Positions 8,091-15,111 of a DNA stretch of 23,452 nt are shown here, in pieces. The stretch covers positions 1 to 23,452 of the forward strand of contig CAZNNH010000089.1 of NCBI GenBank assembly GCA_964574335.1, in the 5' to 3' direction. The notes under the pieces are model-generated. The model did not search any database. It saw only the letters and a program-made list of their open reading frames with translations, and was not told where the DNA came from. Each line of letters begins with the position of its first letter. The first letter of the stretch is position 1. The position numbers were made by a program, and so were the translations under genes. Source of the DNA: CAZNNH01 sp964574335. Lineage in GTDB: Bacteria > Acidobacteriota > Vicinamibacteria > Fen-336.

Positions 8091-10142
8091 CTACTGGCCG
8101 AGGACCCGGCAGTTGGCGGGGAGCGAGCTCGAGCCACACAGGTCCGCGCCTTCACCGTCGAAGCAGATGCGGCCGGACGCGTCCCCGGCGAAGCCGCGAA
8201 CGCCGGACTGACGGTTCACCGGGGTGGCCGAGTAGCAGTAGGTCGCGATGCCGTTGGGATTCAGGTCGGTCGGCTTCGGCCCGCCCGGCACGAACCGGCG
8301 CCGATACCCGTTCTTGACCGTGAGGGTCGCGATCGACTCGTCCAGGAAGGTCGGGGCCGTGGGCGGGTAGCCCTGGATACACCCCGCCCCCGAAGGCGTC
8401 AGCAGGCAGTCGAGCCGCCCATAGCTGCCGCCGGCTCCTTCGTAGCCGGCCTCTGCCGAGATCACCGTCCGAACGTCGCCGACGGCGACCGACTCGCTGG
8501 TGAAGGCCCGCTTGTTGTGGGCCAGCACGCCGCCAGCGAAGAACGTCTGGTTCGGCTCGACGCTGAGGTCATAGACGAAGACCGGCCCCTCGACGCCCGT
8601 TACCCTGTCGACGGATGCCAGGCCGTCCAGCAACTCGACCACGTCCCCGGCCCGGATCCCGCCGGCTTCCCGCCAGCCGGTGTGGGTCTGGATCGGATGG
8701 TTCGGCGTGACCTGAAGCACCCTCCCATCCGACAGAGCCAGGGCGAGATGGTTCCACGCCAGGTGCCGCGACAGCCGGACGATCCGCCCTTCTTCGAGCC
8801 CAGCAGCGCCGCGGGTCCAGACGGCGTCGCCCAGGCGGAGGCTTCCCACCGGTCGCGGGCCGTCGGGGGTGTCGATCGCCGTGCCCTCGACCACGCAGTG
8901 CCCCACGCTGGAGAGGAAGCAGAAGGCGAGGACAAGGCCGCCGACCGCGGCCACCGCGATGAGGCGGACGATCCGGCCGATGTCGGTTCCCGGTGCCGTG
9001 ATCGGTGGCCGCAGCGCAGCCGGCCGCGAAGAAGGCGCTCCATCCCTCCCGTCCTCGGGCCCCGATCCTGCGGGGGGAGTCGGACCCTTGAGGCTCCGGC
9101 GCGCCCCGATCATCAGCGCCACGAAGGACACCGCCACCAAGAGAATGCCCCAGGCCATCAACGTGCGGGGGACGAGCAGACGCCCCAGCTCGGTCAGGGC
9201 CTCGGGCACGGACTGAGCCGACGACGCCTGGAGCGCCAGGAAGAGCGCCATCGAGGCCGCGGCCAGGGGCCAGACCCGGAGGCGCCAGGCCAGGATCAAT
9301 CCCGCCAGCACAGTGGCGTAGACGGCGCCGCGGAAGGCCGAGACGCTGACGTCGCCTCCTCCTGGCAACAGCAACCCGAAGACCTGCCCGGACGAGACCC
9401 CAATGGCGACCAACGACAGGACGACCATCCGGCGGACATGCTCGCGGCGGTCGCTGGCCACCAGACCCAGGAGGAAGGGAGCGACCAGGCCGGCTTGCCA
9501 GCCGAGGCTGTGGACCCAGCCGAGGGCGATCAGATGGATCAGGACGCTGGCGGTGGGCAACCAGATCCAAACCCGGCGCGCCGCCGAGTCGTTGCTCTCG
9601 CCTCCGGGAGCCTGACGGTCGAGGTCGCGGGCCAGGAGCGCCAGTGGGAAAGCCAGCCACCAGAGCCCGTAGAGCGGCAGGCCTTGGAGGAGCCGTGCCC
9701 GGGCGAGACAGCCCGCAGCCACCGGAAGGGCGAAGATCAGGGCCGCGTGGTCACCCAGCAGGTGGGCGGTCCGACCCGGCACGATCTCCGGGACGTACCG
9801 GCGGACGAGATAGAGCTTCACGATGGCCAGCGCCAGCGCCGCCGCCGCCACCGCGCTGCCCACTCCCAGGTCGACGGTGACGCACTCGGTCCCGAGCAGC
9901 GTCACGTCGAGGAGAAACGCCGACTCGAGTGCCAGCACCATCACGCCATCGCCCAAGGCACGTTTCGAGTGGATCAGGAACGCGCCCAGAGCGATCAGCA
10001 GCGATTCGTAGAGCTGGAGCACGCCGATCGTGAGCAGCACGCCGCGGAGCTGCCCCGGCTGCATCTCCAGCGCCTCGCTCAGAATCAGGCAACCGGCGAG
10101 CATGGTGGCTGCGCTCACGGCATAGAAGGGGTTCCTCTTCAT
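8091..10142 (-). CDS. Polytopic membrane protein with Hint (intein-like) domain and pilin-like C-terminal domain
   Basis: The product has 683 residues in three parts. Residues 1-350 hold roughly twelve hydrophobic segments, followed by a Pro/Gly-rich linker (350-388) and one more membrane helix at 391-413. Residues 416-543 form a Hint domain: Cys416 follows the helix (SVGHC), block B has TPNH at 479-482, VFVYDLSVEPNQTFFAGG is at 521-538, and the domain ends AHN at 541-543. Residues 544-683 resemble the soluble part of short acidobacterial-type prepilins (SVAVGDVRTVISAEAGY, TFLDESIA, SGVRGFAGDASGRICF in sense) with six cysteines (579, 588, 636, 660, 669, 678). ATG 10142 has GGGGGAGGG seven bases upstream. 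Inferred role: a membrane protein whose Hint domain cleaves itself to release or modify an exported pilin-like domain. No pilus assembly genes are nearby. Confidence 0.85.
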   Translation of the reverse strand: MKRNPFYAVSAATMLAGCLILSEALEMQPGQLRGVLLTIGVLQLYESLLIALGAFLIHSKRALGDGVMVLALESAFLLDVTLLGTECVTVDLGVGSAVAAAALALAIVKLYLVRRYVPEIVPGRTAHLLGDHAALIFALPVAAGCLARARLLQGLPLYGLWWLAFPLALLARDLDRQAPGGESNDSAARRVWIWLPTASVLIHLIALGWVHSLGWQAGLVAPFLLGLVASDRREHVRRMVVLSLVAIGVSSGQVFGLLLPGGGDVSVSAFRGAVYATVLAGLILAWRLRVWPLAAASMALFLALQASSAQSVPEALTELGRLLVPRTLMAWGILLVAVSFVALMIGARRSLKGPTPPAGSGPEDGRDGAPSSRPAALRPPITAPGTDIGRIVRLIAVAAVGGLVLAFCFLSSVGHCVVEGTAIDTPDGPRPVGSLRLGDAVWTRGAAGLEEGRIVRLSRHLAWNHLALALSDGRVLQVTPNHPIQTHTGWREAGGIRAGDVVELLDGLASVDRVTGVEGPVFVYDLSVEPNQTFFAGGVLAHNKRAFTSESVAVGDVRTVISAEAGYEGAGGSYGRLDCLLTPSGAGCIQGYPPTAPTFLDESIATLTVKNGYRRRFVPGGPKPTDLNPNGIATYCYSATPVNRQSGVRGFAGDASGRICFDGEGADLCGSSSLPANCRVLGQ

Positions 10143-10288
10143 GACGACCCTCCCCCGTGGCCTCTCCGAGCGACGGAGCGTGCCTCTATTGGCTATGGAC
10201 CTGCCGCAGTGTAAGCAACTTCAATGCCGTGGGAAGACCCCGCGAGAGCCGCCCGACCGGACCGATCAAGGGGGGGAAGGCCCTCGCC

Positions 10289-10307
10289 GGCGCCAATCGT
10301 CGGCGCC
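10289..10307. repeat. Short inverted repeat near the gap
   Basis: GGCGCC at 10289-10294 and again at 10302-10307 flank a 7-base loop. The loop sequence AATCGTC recurs downstream at 10317-10323. It lies in the 228-bp stretch between the Hint-pilin gene and the gap, where no gene was found. It may be a chance feature of GC-rich DNA. Confidence 0.25.
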
Positions 10308-10370
10308 CGCGACACAAATCGTCGGGCGCTGAACGGCGACCGCAGTGGCGGAGGTACGAGGCCAGATCCT

Positions 10371-10470
10371 NNNNNNNNNNNNNNNNNNNNNNNNNNNNNN
10401 NNNNNNNNNNNNNNNNNNNNNNNNNNNNNNNNNNNNNNNNNNNNNNNNNNNNNNNNNNNNNNNNNNNNNN
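10371..10470. other. Assembly gap (100 N)
   Basis: Exactly 100 consecutive N, the conventional filler for a gap of unknown size. The genes on either side (Hint-pilin protein and yggT) therefore need not be close neighbours in the genome. Confidence 0.99.
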
Positions 10471-10490
10471 AGGGGATCCTCAGGGCGGTG

Positions 10491-10796
10491 TCAGCGGAGT
10501 CGCATCCCCAGCTCGACCAGCGACCCGACCAGCGCCACCTGGAGGAAGTAGATGAGGCCCAGCAGCACCAGGAAGGCGATGTCGAGGGGGAAGTAGCGCA
10601 GGCTCATCGGCAGCAGGCGGCGGATCATCCGCAGCGGCGGCTCGGTGGCCATCACCAGGAAGCGCACGATGGGGTTGCGAGGGTCGGCGTTGACCCAGGA
10701 GATGATGGCCCGACCCACCATGACCCAGAAGTAGACCGTGAGGAAGAGGTCCACCACCCGCGCCAGACCCAGCACCACGTTTCCCAGGACGAACAT
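10491..10796 (-). CDS. yggT: YggT family integral membrane protein
   Basis: A 101-residue protein with hydrophobic stretches near residues 3-33 and 65-97. Between them is the YggT signature: SWVNADPRNPIVRFL at 33-47, followed by TEPPLRMIRRLLP. YggT proteins are small membrane proteins of poorly defined function, implicated in osmotic tolerance and, in Gram-positives and chloroplasts, in division or organelle organisation. They are very often encoded next to yggS. Here the ATG at 10796 shares its A with the yggS stop codon (TGATG), so the two are translationally coupled. The gene ends 20 bp before the assembly gap. Confidence 0.92.
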   Translation of the reverse strand: MFVLGNVVLGLARVVDLFLTVYFWVMVGRAIISWVNADPRNPIVRFLVMATEPPLRMIRRLLPMSLRYFPLDIAFLVLLGLIYFLQVALVGSLVELGMRLR

Positions 10797-11512
10797 CAGC
10801 CTCCCTCGCGGACGTCTCGTGGCGGCCGCTCGCTAAACAGGGCCGTGCCCAGCCGGACCTGGGTGGCCCCCTCCTCGACCGCCACCTCGAAGTCGTGGCT
10901 CATCCCCATCGACAGCTCGCGGCCGTCCAGCAGGCCCCGCTCCAGGGTGGCGTCGCGAAGCTCGCGCAGCCGACGGAAGTACGGCCGGACCTCTTCGGGG
11001 TCGTCGAGGAAGGGAGGCAGCAGCATCAGGCCCTCGAGCCGCAGCCCCGAGGCCTCCCGCAGCCGCTCCAGGACGCCGAGCACCTCCGTCTCGGCCACGC
11101 CGTGCTTGGTGGCCTCGCCGGCCAGGTCGACCTGCAGCAGCCCGCGCACCGGCTCGCCGCCGCTCTCGAGGGCGAGGCGCGAGAGACGCTCGCCCAGCTC
11201 CACCGAGTCGACGGCGTCGACGCGGTCGAAGAGCGAGAGGGCCCGGCGCGCCTTGTTGGCCTGCAGGTGTCCCACCAGGTGGACCACCAGCCCCTGTCCC
11301 CGAAGGTCGTCCAGCCCAGGCAGCTTGCCCTCCGCCTCCTGGACCCGGTTCTCACCGAAGTGCCGCAGCCCGGCGGCGAAGCCCTCACGCACCGTCTCGG
11401 CGGGGAACGTCTTGGAGACGGCCACCAGCGCAACGTCGTCGGCCGGGCGCGAGGCGCGGTTGGCGGCGGCACGGATGCGCTCCCGAACCGCCGCCAGACG
11501 GACCTCGATCAC
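10796..11512 (-). CDS. yggS: YggS family PLP-binding protein (PLP homeostasis)
   Basis: The 238-residue product matches the PLPBP/YggS family (about 230 residues), a single-domain alanine-racemase-like barrel that binds pyridoxal phosphate and buffers its cellular level. The PLP lysine is in AVSKTF (K34). Other family marks are HFGENRVQE, HLVGHLQANKAR and LSMGMSHDFEVAVEEGATQVRLGTALF in sense, the last holding the phosphate-binding region. The frame is open far upstream, but the GTG at 11512 overlaps the stop of the TPR gene (GTGA) and fits the family N-terminus, so it is chosen. It is coupled to yggT downstream. PLP users in the window include GlyA, though that gene lies in a different transcription unit. 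Confidence 0.94.
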   Translation of the reverse strand: MIEVRLAAVRERIRAAANRASRPADDVALVAVSKTFPAETVREGFAAGLRHFGENRVQEAEGKLPGLDDLRGQGLVVHLVGHLQANKARRALSLFDRVDAVDSVELGERLSRLALESGGEPVRGLLQVDLAGEATKHGVAETEVLGVLERLREASGLRLEGLMLLPPFLDDPEEVRPYFRRLRELRDATLERGLLDGRELSMGMSHDFEVAVEEGATQVRLGTALFSERPPRDVREGG

Positions 11513-12450
11513 GGCTTGGGCTTGAGCGCCGCGATGAGCCCCTGGGCCGTGGAGACGTTCTGGGCGTTGTCCGGGTTCAGGGACAGGTACTTCTCCAGGT
11601 GCTCGATGGCTTCGGGGATCCTCCCCTGGCCCACCAGCAGCGAGCCCAGGTGGAACTGGGCGTCGGCCAGCTCCGGGTTGGCGGCCACCGCCTTCTCCAG
11701 GGCAGCCACCGCCTCGGGGATCCGGTTCTCGTTGATCAGGTTGACGGCCAGGTTGTACTGGACGTCGGCGTTCCCCTCGTCGCTGGCGGCTGCCTCGGCC
11801 AGCAGCGCGTCGGCCTTCTCGCCCTGCCCGAGCTTGCGGTAGATGCGCGCCAGCAGCATCTTCGCCTCGCCGTAGTCGGGGCGCTCCTCCAGCGCGTTCT
11901 CGACCGCGACCCGGGCCCCCTCCCAGTCCTCGAGACGCGTCAGCACGTAGCCCAGGTTGTAGTTGGCCTCCGGCAGGCTGGGGTTCTCCTCGAGCAGCTT
12001 CTCGAAGGCCGCCTTGGCCTCCGGCCATTTCTCCGCCTGGGTCAGCTTGACCGCCTCGTCGAAGGGCCCCTTCAGCTTCGCGAACTGCTCCTCGGCGGCC
12101 TCTTGGGTGACGGTTGCCATCGGCCGCAGGACCAGGTCATGGACCTCGGTCGACTCGCCGAGCCGGACCCTGCTGTCGACGTAGGCCCCCTGGTACCCCT
12201 CCTTGGTGGCCGTGAGCCGGTAGCTGCCGGAGCGCAGGCCGATCCGGATGAACTCGCCCTTCTTGTCGGTCTCCGTCTCGAAGGTGCGGTGCTCGCGGCC
12301 TTGGGCCTGGATCGTGATCTTGGCCCCGACCACCGGCTCTCCCTTGTCGTCCTTGACCTTGCCCCGGACCGAGCCGTACTGCGCGCTCGCCTCGTTGGCG
12401 AGCAGACCCAGGCCCAGGGCCATCCCGAGGACCAGGCACAGGCGTTTCAT
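11509..12450 (-). CDS. Secreted CarboxypepD_reg-like and TPR repeat protein
   Basis: The 313-residue product begins with a signal peptide (MKRLCLVLGMALGLGLL, cleavage probably after ANEASA at residue 23). Residues 25-110 form a carboxypeptidase-regulatory-like beta sandwich (SVRGKVKDDKGEPVVGAKITI, SGSYRLTATKEGYQ in sense). Residues 130-310 contain about five tetratricopeptide repeats with the W/N-LG-Y ... A ... P spacing (EANYNLGYVL, EAKMLLARIY, VQYNLAVNLI, DAQFHLGSLL). It probably acts in the cell envelope as a protein-interaction scaffold; the partner is unknown. The start ATG 12450 is preceded by AAGGGGGAT. Its stop overlaps the yggS GTG by four bases, an unusual pairing of an exported protein with a cytoplasmic PLP regulator. 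CarboxypepD_reg domains joined to export are common in Acidobacteriota and Bacteroidota. Confidence 0.85.
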   Translation of the reverse strand: MKRLCLVLGMALGLGLLANEASAQYGSVRGKVKDDKGEPVVGAKITIQAQGREHRTFETETDKKGEFIRIGLRSGSYRLTATKEGYQGAYVDSRVRLGESTEVHDLVLRPMATVTQEAAEEQFAKLKGPFDEAVKLTQAEKWPEAKAAFEKLLEENPSLPEANYNLGYVLTRLEDWEGARVAVENALEERPDYGEAKMLLARIYRKLGQGEKADALLAEAAASDEGNADVQYNLAVNLINENRIPEAVAALEKAVAANPELADAQFHLGSLLVGQGRIPEAIEHLEKYLSLNPDNAQNVSTAQGLIAALKPKP

Positions 12451-12466
12451 GGCATCCCCCTTCTTG

Positions 12467-12480
12467 GGGCCCGAAGGCCC
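12467..12480 (-). other. UUCG-tetraloop hairpin in the leader between queD and the TPR gene
   Basis: On the minus strand the sequence GGGCC-TTCG-GGCCC forms a perfect 5-bp stem closed by a C(UUCG)G tetraloop, an unusually stable RNA hairpin. It sits about 16 bp upstream of the TPR start, just before the ribosome binding site. No T-tract follows, so it is more likely a leader or mRNA-stability element than an intrinsic terminator. Confidence 0.4.
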
Positions 12481-12535
12481 GATGATGCCCCAGTTTCTCA
12501 CGCTCGGCGGTAGATCGGAAGGAGCCGCGAGGGGC

Positions 12536-12904
12536 TCACTCGGAGTAGCTGGCGCTGCATCCGGGCGCCTCCCAGACTCGCACCCGGCACAGCAGCCGGC
12601 CTGCCTCGCCCATCCCCTGGCGGATCTCCCGGAAGAAGTAGCGGGCCAGGGCCTCGGCCGAGGGGCTCTGGCCCTGGAAGTCCGGGTGGTCGTTCAGGTC
12701 GCCGTAGTGGAAGCGCGCTGCCACCTCGCCCACGTGTCGCCGGAGGTGCTCGAAGTCGACCAGCAGCCCCGCGGTGTCCAGGTCGGGGCCGGCGACCACC
12801 ACCTCGACCCGCCAGTCGTGGCCGTGCAGCGGCTCCAGGAACCGCTCGCCGTCCCGCAGGCGGTGGGTGGCGCAGAAGCTGGTCTCGAAGGCGACCTCGA
12901 ACAT
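12536..12904 (-). CDS. 6-pyruvoyltetrahydropterin synthase/QueD family protein with altered catalytic residues
   Basis: A 122-residue protein of the T-fold PTPS/QueD family, whose members convert dihydroneopterin triphosphate to 6-carboxytetrahydropterin (queuosine pathway) or related pterins. The three zinc ligands are visible as H14 (CATHRL) and H27 and H29 (LHGHDWRVEV), and E112 is in VWEAPGCSASY. The usual HKCxxLHGH cysteine is absent (RFLEPLHGH here). The Asp-His dyad of LDHxxLND aligns with His-Tyr (FHYGDLND). Substrate-type assignment is therefore uncertain and I give no gene symbol. No queE, queC or folE gene is in the window. ATG 12904 has GGAG seven bases upstream. The gene is followed by the TPR gene 85 bp downstream on the same strand, and diverges from the EamA gene. 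Confidence 0.85.
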   Translation of the reverse strand: MFEVAFETSFCATHRLRDGERFLEPLHGHDWRVEVVVAGPDLDTAGLLVDFEHLRRHVGEVAARFHYGDLNDHPDFQGQSPSAEALARYFFREIRQGMGEAGRLLCRVRVWEAPGCSASYSE

Positions 12905-12974
12905 CGCTCCATGGTGCCGTCCGTCCGCCCTGCTGTAAAGGGGGTGGGCGGTTCTGGGCAAGAATGCGCTCAGC

Positions 12975-13865
12975 GTGGAGCGGCCCGCCCACCTCCGGCG
13001 CGGCGCCTTGTTGATGACGGGTGCCGCCCTGCTGTTTGCGGTGATGAGCACGATGGTGAGGCTCGCCTCCCAGGGGCTGCCCACCAGCATGGTGGTCTTC
13101 GCCCGCAACCTGGTGGGTCTGGTGGTCCTGCTCCCCTGGCTTCCGCGCCTCGGCCCCCGGGGGCTCCGCACCCGTAGCTTGCGTAACCACCTGGTCCGTG
13201 GCCTGGCCGGGGTGGCGGCGATGTTCTGCTTCTTCTTCGCCGTCTCCCGGATGCGCCTGGCCGAGGCGGTGCTGCTCAACTACTCGCTCCCGCTGTTCAT
13301 GCCGTTCATCGAGCGCGGCTGGCTCCACGAGCCGATCCCTCGGAAGCTGTGGGCCGGCCTGGGGCTCGGCTTCCTGGGCGTCACCCTCGTGCTCAAGCCG
13401 GGCACCAGCCTCTTCCAGACGGCGGCCCTGATCGGGCTCGGCGCCGGCATGCTCGGGGCTCTGGCCCAGGTGGCGGTCCGCCGCCTGACCCGCGACGAGC
13501 CGGCGGTCCGCATCGTCTTCTACTTCGCGCTGATCTCGACGCTGGCCTCGGCGGTGCCGCTGGCCTGGACCTGGAAGACGCCGCCGAGGGAGCTGTGGTG
13601 GGTGCTGCTGGCGATGGGGACCCTGGCCACCCTGGGCCAGCTCGTGCTCACCCGCGCCTACGCCCAGGCGCCGGCCGCCCAGGTGGGGCCCTTCGTCTAC
13701 TCGGCGGTGGTGTTCGCGGCGCTCCTCGAGGGCTGGCTGTGGTCCCGGTGGCCGGACCCGGCCTCCTGGCTGGGGGCGGCGCTGGTGGTGCTGGCCGCGG
13801 TGTGGACGCTGCGCCGGCTGGAAGGGCGGCGAGCGGCTCGGCCCCCCTCTGGCCTCACCGCCTGA
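12975..13865 (+). CDS. EamA/DMT family transporter
   Basis: The 296-residue product has ten hydrophobic segments arranged as two EamA repeats. The first repeat shows GALLMTGAALLFAVMSTMVRLAS and FARNLVGLVVLLPW in sense. Its pore-helix-like stretch is MRLAEAVLLNYSLPLFMPFIE, and the second repeat ends with APAAQVGPFVYSAVVFAALLEG. This is the drug/metabolite transporter pattern (S-x-P-L/V-F-x-P/A-x-x-E). Substrates of such proteins range from amino acids to S-adenosylmethionine and nucleotides and cannot be read from sequence. The GTG at 12975 fits the family N-terminus; an internal ATG at 13014 is the alternative. It diverges from the QueD-family gene, and an AT-rich spacer of 83 bp separates it from the DUF4143 ATPase. 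Confidence 0.88.
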   Translation: MERPAHLRRGALLMTGAALLFAVMSTMVRLASQGLPTSMVVFARNLVGLVVLLPWLPRLGPRGLRTRSLRNHLVRGLAGVAAMFCFFFAVSRMRLAEAVLLNYSLPLFMPFIERGWLHEPIPRKLWAGLGLGFLGVTLVLKPGTSLFQTAALIGLGAGMLGALAQVAVRRLTRDEPAVRIVFYFALISTLASAVPLAWTWKTPPRELWWVLLAMGTLATLGQLVLTRAYAQAPAAQVGPFVYSAVVFAALLEGWLWSRWPDPASWLGAALVVLAAVWTLRRLEGRRAARPPSGLTA

Positions 13866-13878
13866 GGCGTCAGGAGTG

Positions 13879-13931
13879 TTTTTGACAGTACTCCAAAATG
13901 CTCGCAGGTATTTTTGACACCCGTCCAATTT
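13879..13931 (+). promoter_or_regulatory. Twin AT-rich repeats, putative operator/promoter of the DUF4143 ATPase
   Basis: Two 21-bp copies of TTTTTGACAnnnnTCCAAnnT, at 13879-13899 and 13911-13931, start 32 bp apart, about three helical turns. Each is a loose inverted repeat (TTTTTGAC facing (G)TCcAAAA). Each also contains a perfect TTGACA -35. They are strikingly AT-rich against the surrounding DNA. The second copy's TTGACA (13914-13919) is followed after 17 bp by TAGCCT (13937-13942). Confidence 0.6.
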
Positions 13932-13942
13932 ACTGATAGCCT
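13914..13942 (+). promoter_or_regulatory. Promoter of the DUF4143 ATPase, apparently leaderless
   Basis: TTGACA at 13914-13919, a 17-bp spacer, and TAGCCT at 13937-13942, six bases before the GTG start at 13949. The expected transcription start coincides with the start codon and no ribosome binding site is present. Confidence 0.55.
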
Positions 13943-13948
13943 GCCGCC

Positions 13949-15073
13949 GTGGAGAGAGCACGCTACCTTGCGGCGCAGGTTCAAAAGGACCTGTCCACGA
14001 AGATGGTGTTCGTGGGCGGCCCTCGTCAGGTGGGCAAGACGACGCTTGCCCTTCACATCCTCGGCGATCGGCCCGGGTACCTGAGCTGGGACGTCCCAGA
14101 GGATCGGCACCGGATCTTGAAGGGCACGCTGCCCCGCTCCTCTCTGCTGGTGCTCGACGAGGTCCACAAGTACCGCTCGTGGAGGAACTACCTCAAAGGG
14201 CTCTACGATTCGCAGGTCAGGAGCCGATCCCGGCGCCAGATCCTGGTGACCGGGAGCGCCCGCCTGGACCTATACCGCTTCGGCGGCGACTCCCTTCAGG
14301 GTCGCTACCACTTCCTTCGTCTCCACCCGTTCTCCGTCGGGGAGCTCGGCACCCGAAGCCGATCGGACTTCAAGGCACTGCTCGAGCTCGGCGGTTTCCC
14401 CGAGCCGTTCCTGGGGGGCTCGGCCGTCGAGGCCCGTCGTTGGTCGAGGGAGTACCGGACGCGCCTGATCCGAGAGGACCTGGTGAGCCTGGAGCGGGTG
14501 CAGGACCTGGGCAACATCGAGCTTCTGATGCTGCGACTTCCAGATCTGGTCGGGAGCCCACTTTCGATCAACGCTCTGCGGGAAGACCTCCAGGTCAGCC
14601 ACAAGACCGTGGCCAAGTGGCTCGACATGCTGGAGCGGCTGTATGCGGTCTTCCGTCTGCCCCCGCTCGGAGGCCCCAGGCTGCGCGCCGTGAAGAAGGC
14701 GCGCAAGCACTACCACACCGACTGGACGTTGGTGCAGGATCGCGCGCTCCGTTTCGAGAACCTGGTCGCCTCTCACCTGCTGAAGTGGGTGCACCTCGAG
14801 GAAGACTCCAAGGGCCGGGACCTGGAGCTCCGCTTCTTCCGGGACGTGACCGGCCGGGAGGTCGATTTCGTGGTGACGGAGGAGCAGAAGCCGATGCTCC
14901 TGGTCGAGTGCAAGTGGGCCGAAACGCAGGTCGACAAGACCCTCGTCTACCTGAAGCAGCGGCATCCCGAGGCCCGGGCCTACCAGCTCTCCGCCACCGG
15001 CACGAAGGACCACGAGACCCGGGAGGGCATCCGGGTCTGCCACGCCCTGGAGCTGCTGCGCGAGCTGGCCTAG
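13949..15073 (+). CDS. AAA_14/DUF4143 family ATPase
   Basis: The 374-residue product has an AAA_14 ATPase domain: Walker A GPRQVGKTT at 24-32, Walker B LLVLDEVHK at 66-74 and the sensor stretch VTGSARLDLYR at 100-110. A DUF4143 domain follows from about 175, with a winged-helix-like middle part (LSINALREDLQVSHKTVAKWLDMLE in sense) and a nuclease-fold signature EVDFVV (304-309) then VECKW (319-323). This ExD...ExK pattern resembles the PD-(D/E)XK nuclease fold. Such proteins are abundant, highly mobile genes in bacteria and archaea with unclear physiology; links to toxin-like or defence functions are suggested, not proven. GTG 13949 has no ribosome binding site but sits six bases after a -10 box. 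The twin repeats upstream suggest self-regulation. It converges with dinG. Confidence 0.9.
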   Translation: MERARYLAAQVQKDLSTKMVFVGGPRQVGKTTLALHILGDRPGYLSWDVPEDRHRILKGTLPRSSLLVLDEVHKYRSWRNYLKGLYDSQVRSRSRRQILVTGSARLDLYRFGGDSLQGRYHFLRLHPFSVGELGTRSRSDFKALLELGGFPEPFLGGSAVEARRWSREYRTRLIREDLVSLERVQDLGNIELLMLRLPDLVGSPLSINALREDLQVSHKTVAKWLDMLERLYAVFRLPPLGGPRLRAVKKARKHYHTDWTLVQDRALRFENLVASHLLKWVHLEEDSKGRDLELRFFRDVTGREVDFVVTEEQKPMLLVECKWAETQVDKTLVYLKQRHPEARAYQLSATGTKDHETREGIRVCHALELLRELA

Positions 15074-15111
15074 GCGCGGCGAGCGCTCGATCGCCAGCCT
15101 CGCAGGGCCGA

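Noticed and set aside
11513..12028. Long upstream extension of yggS in the same frame
   Set aside because: It overlaps the well-supported TPR gene in another frame and has low-complexity composition; the GTG at 11512 fits the family start.
13888..13931. CRISPR-like reading of the twin repeats
   Set aside because: Only two imperfect copies with a very short spacer and no cas genes; a promoter/operator explanation fits better.
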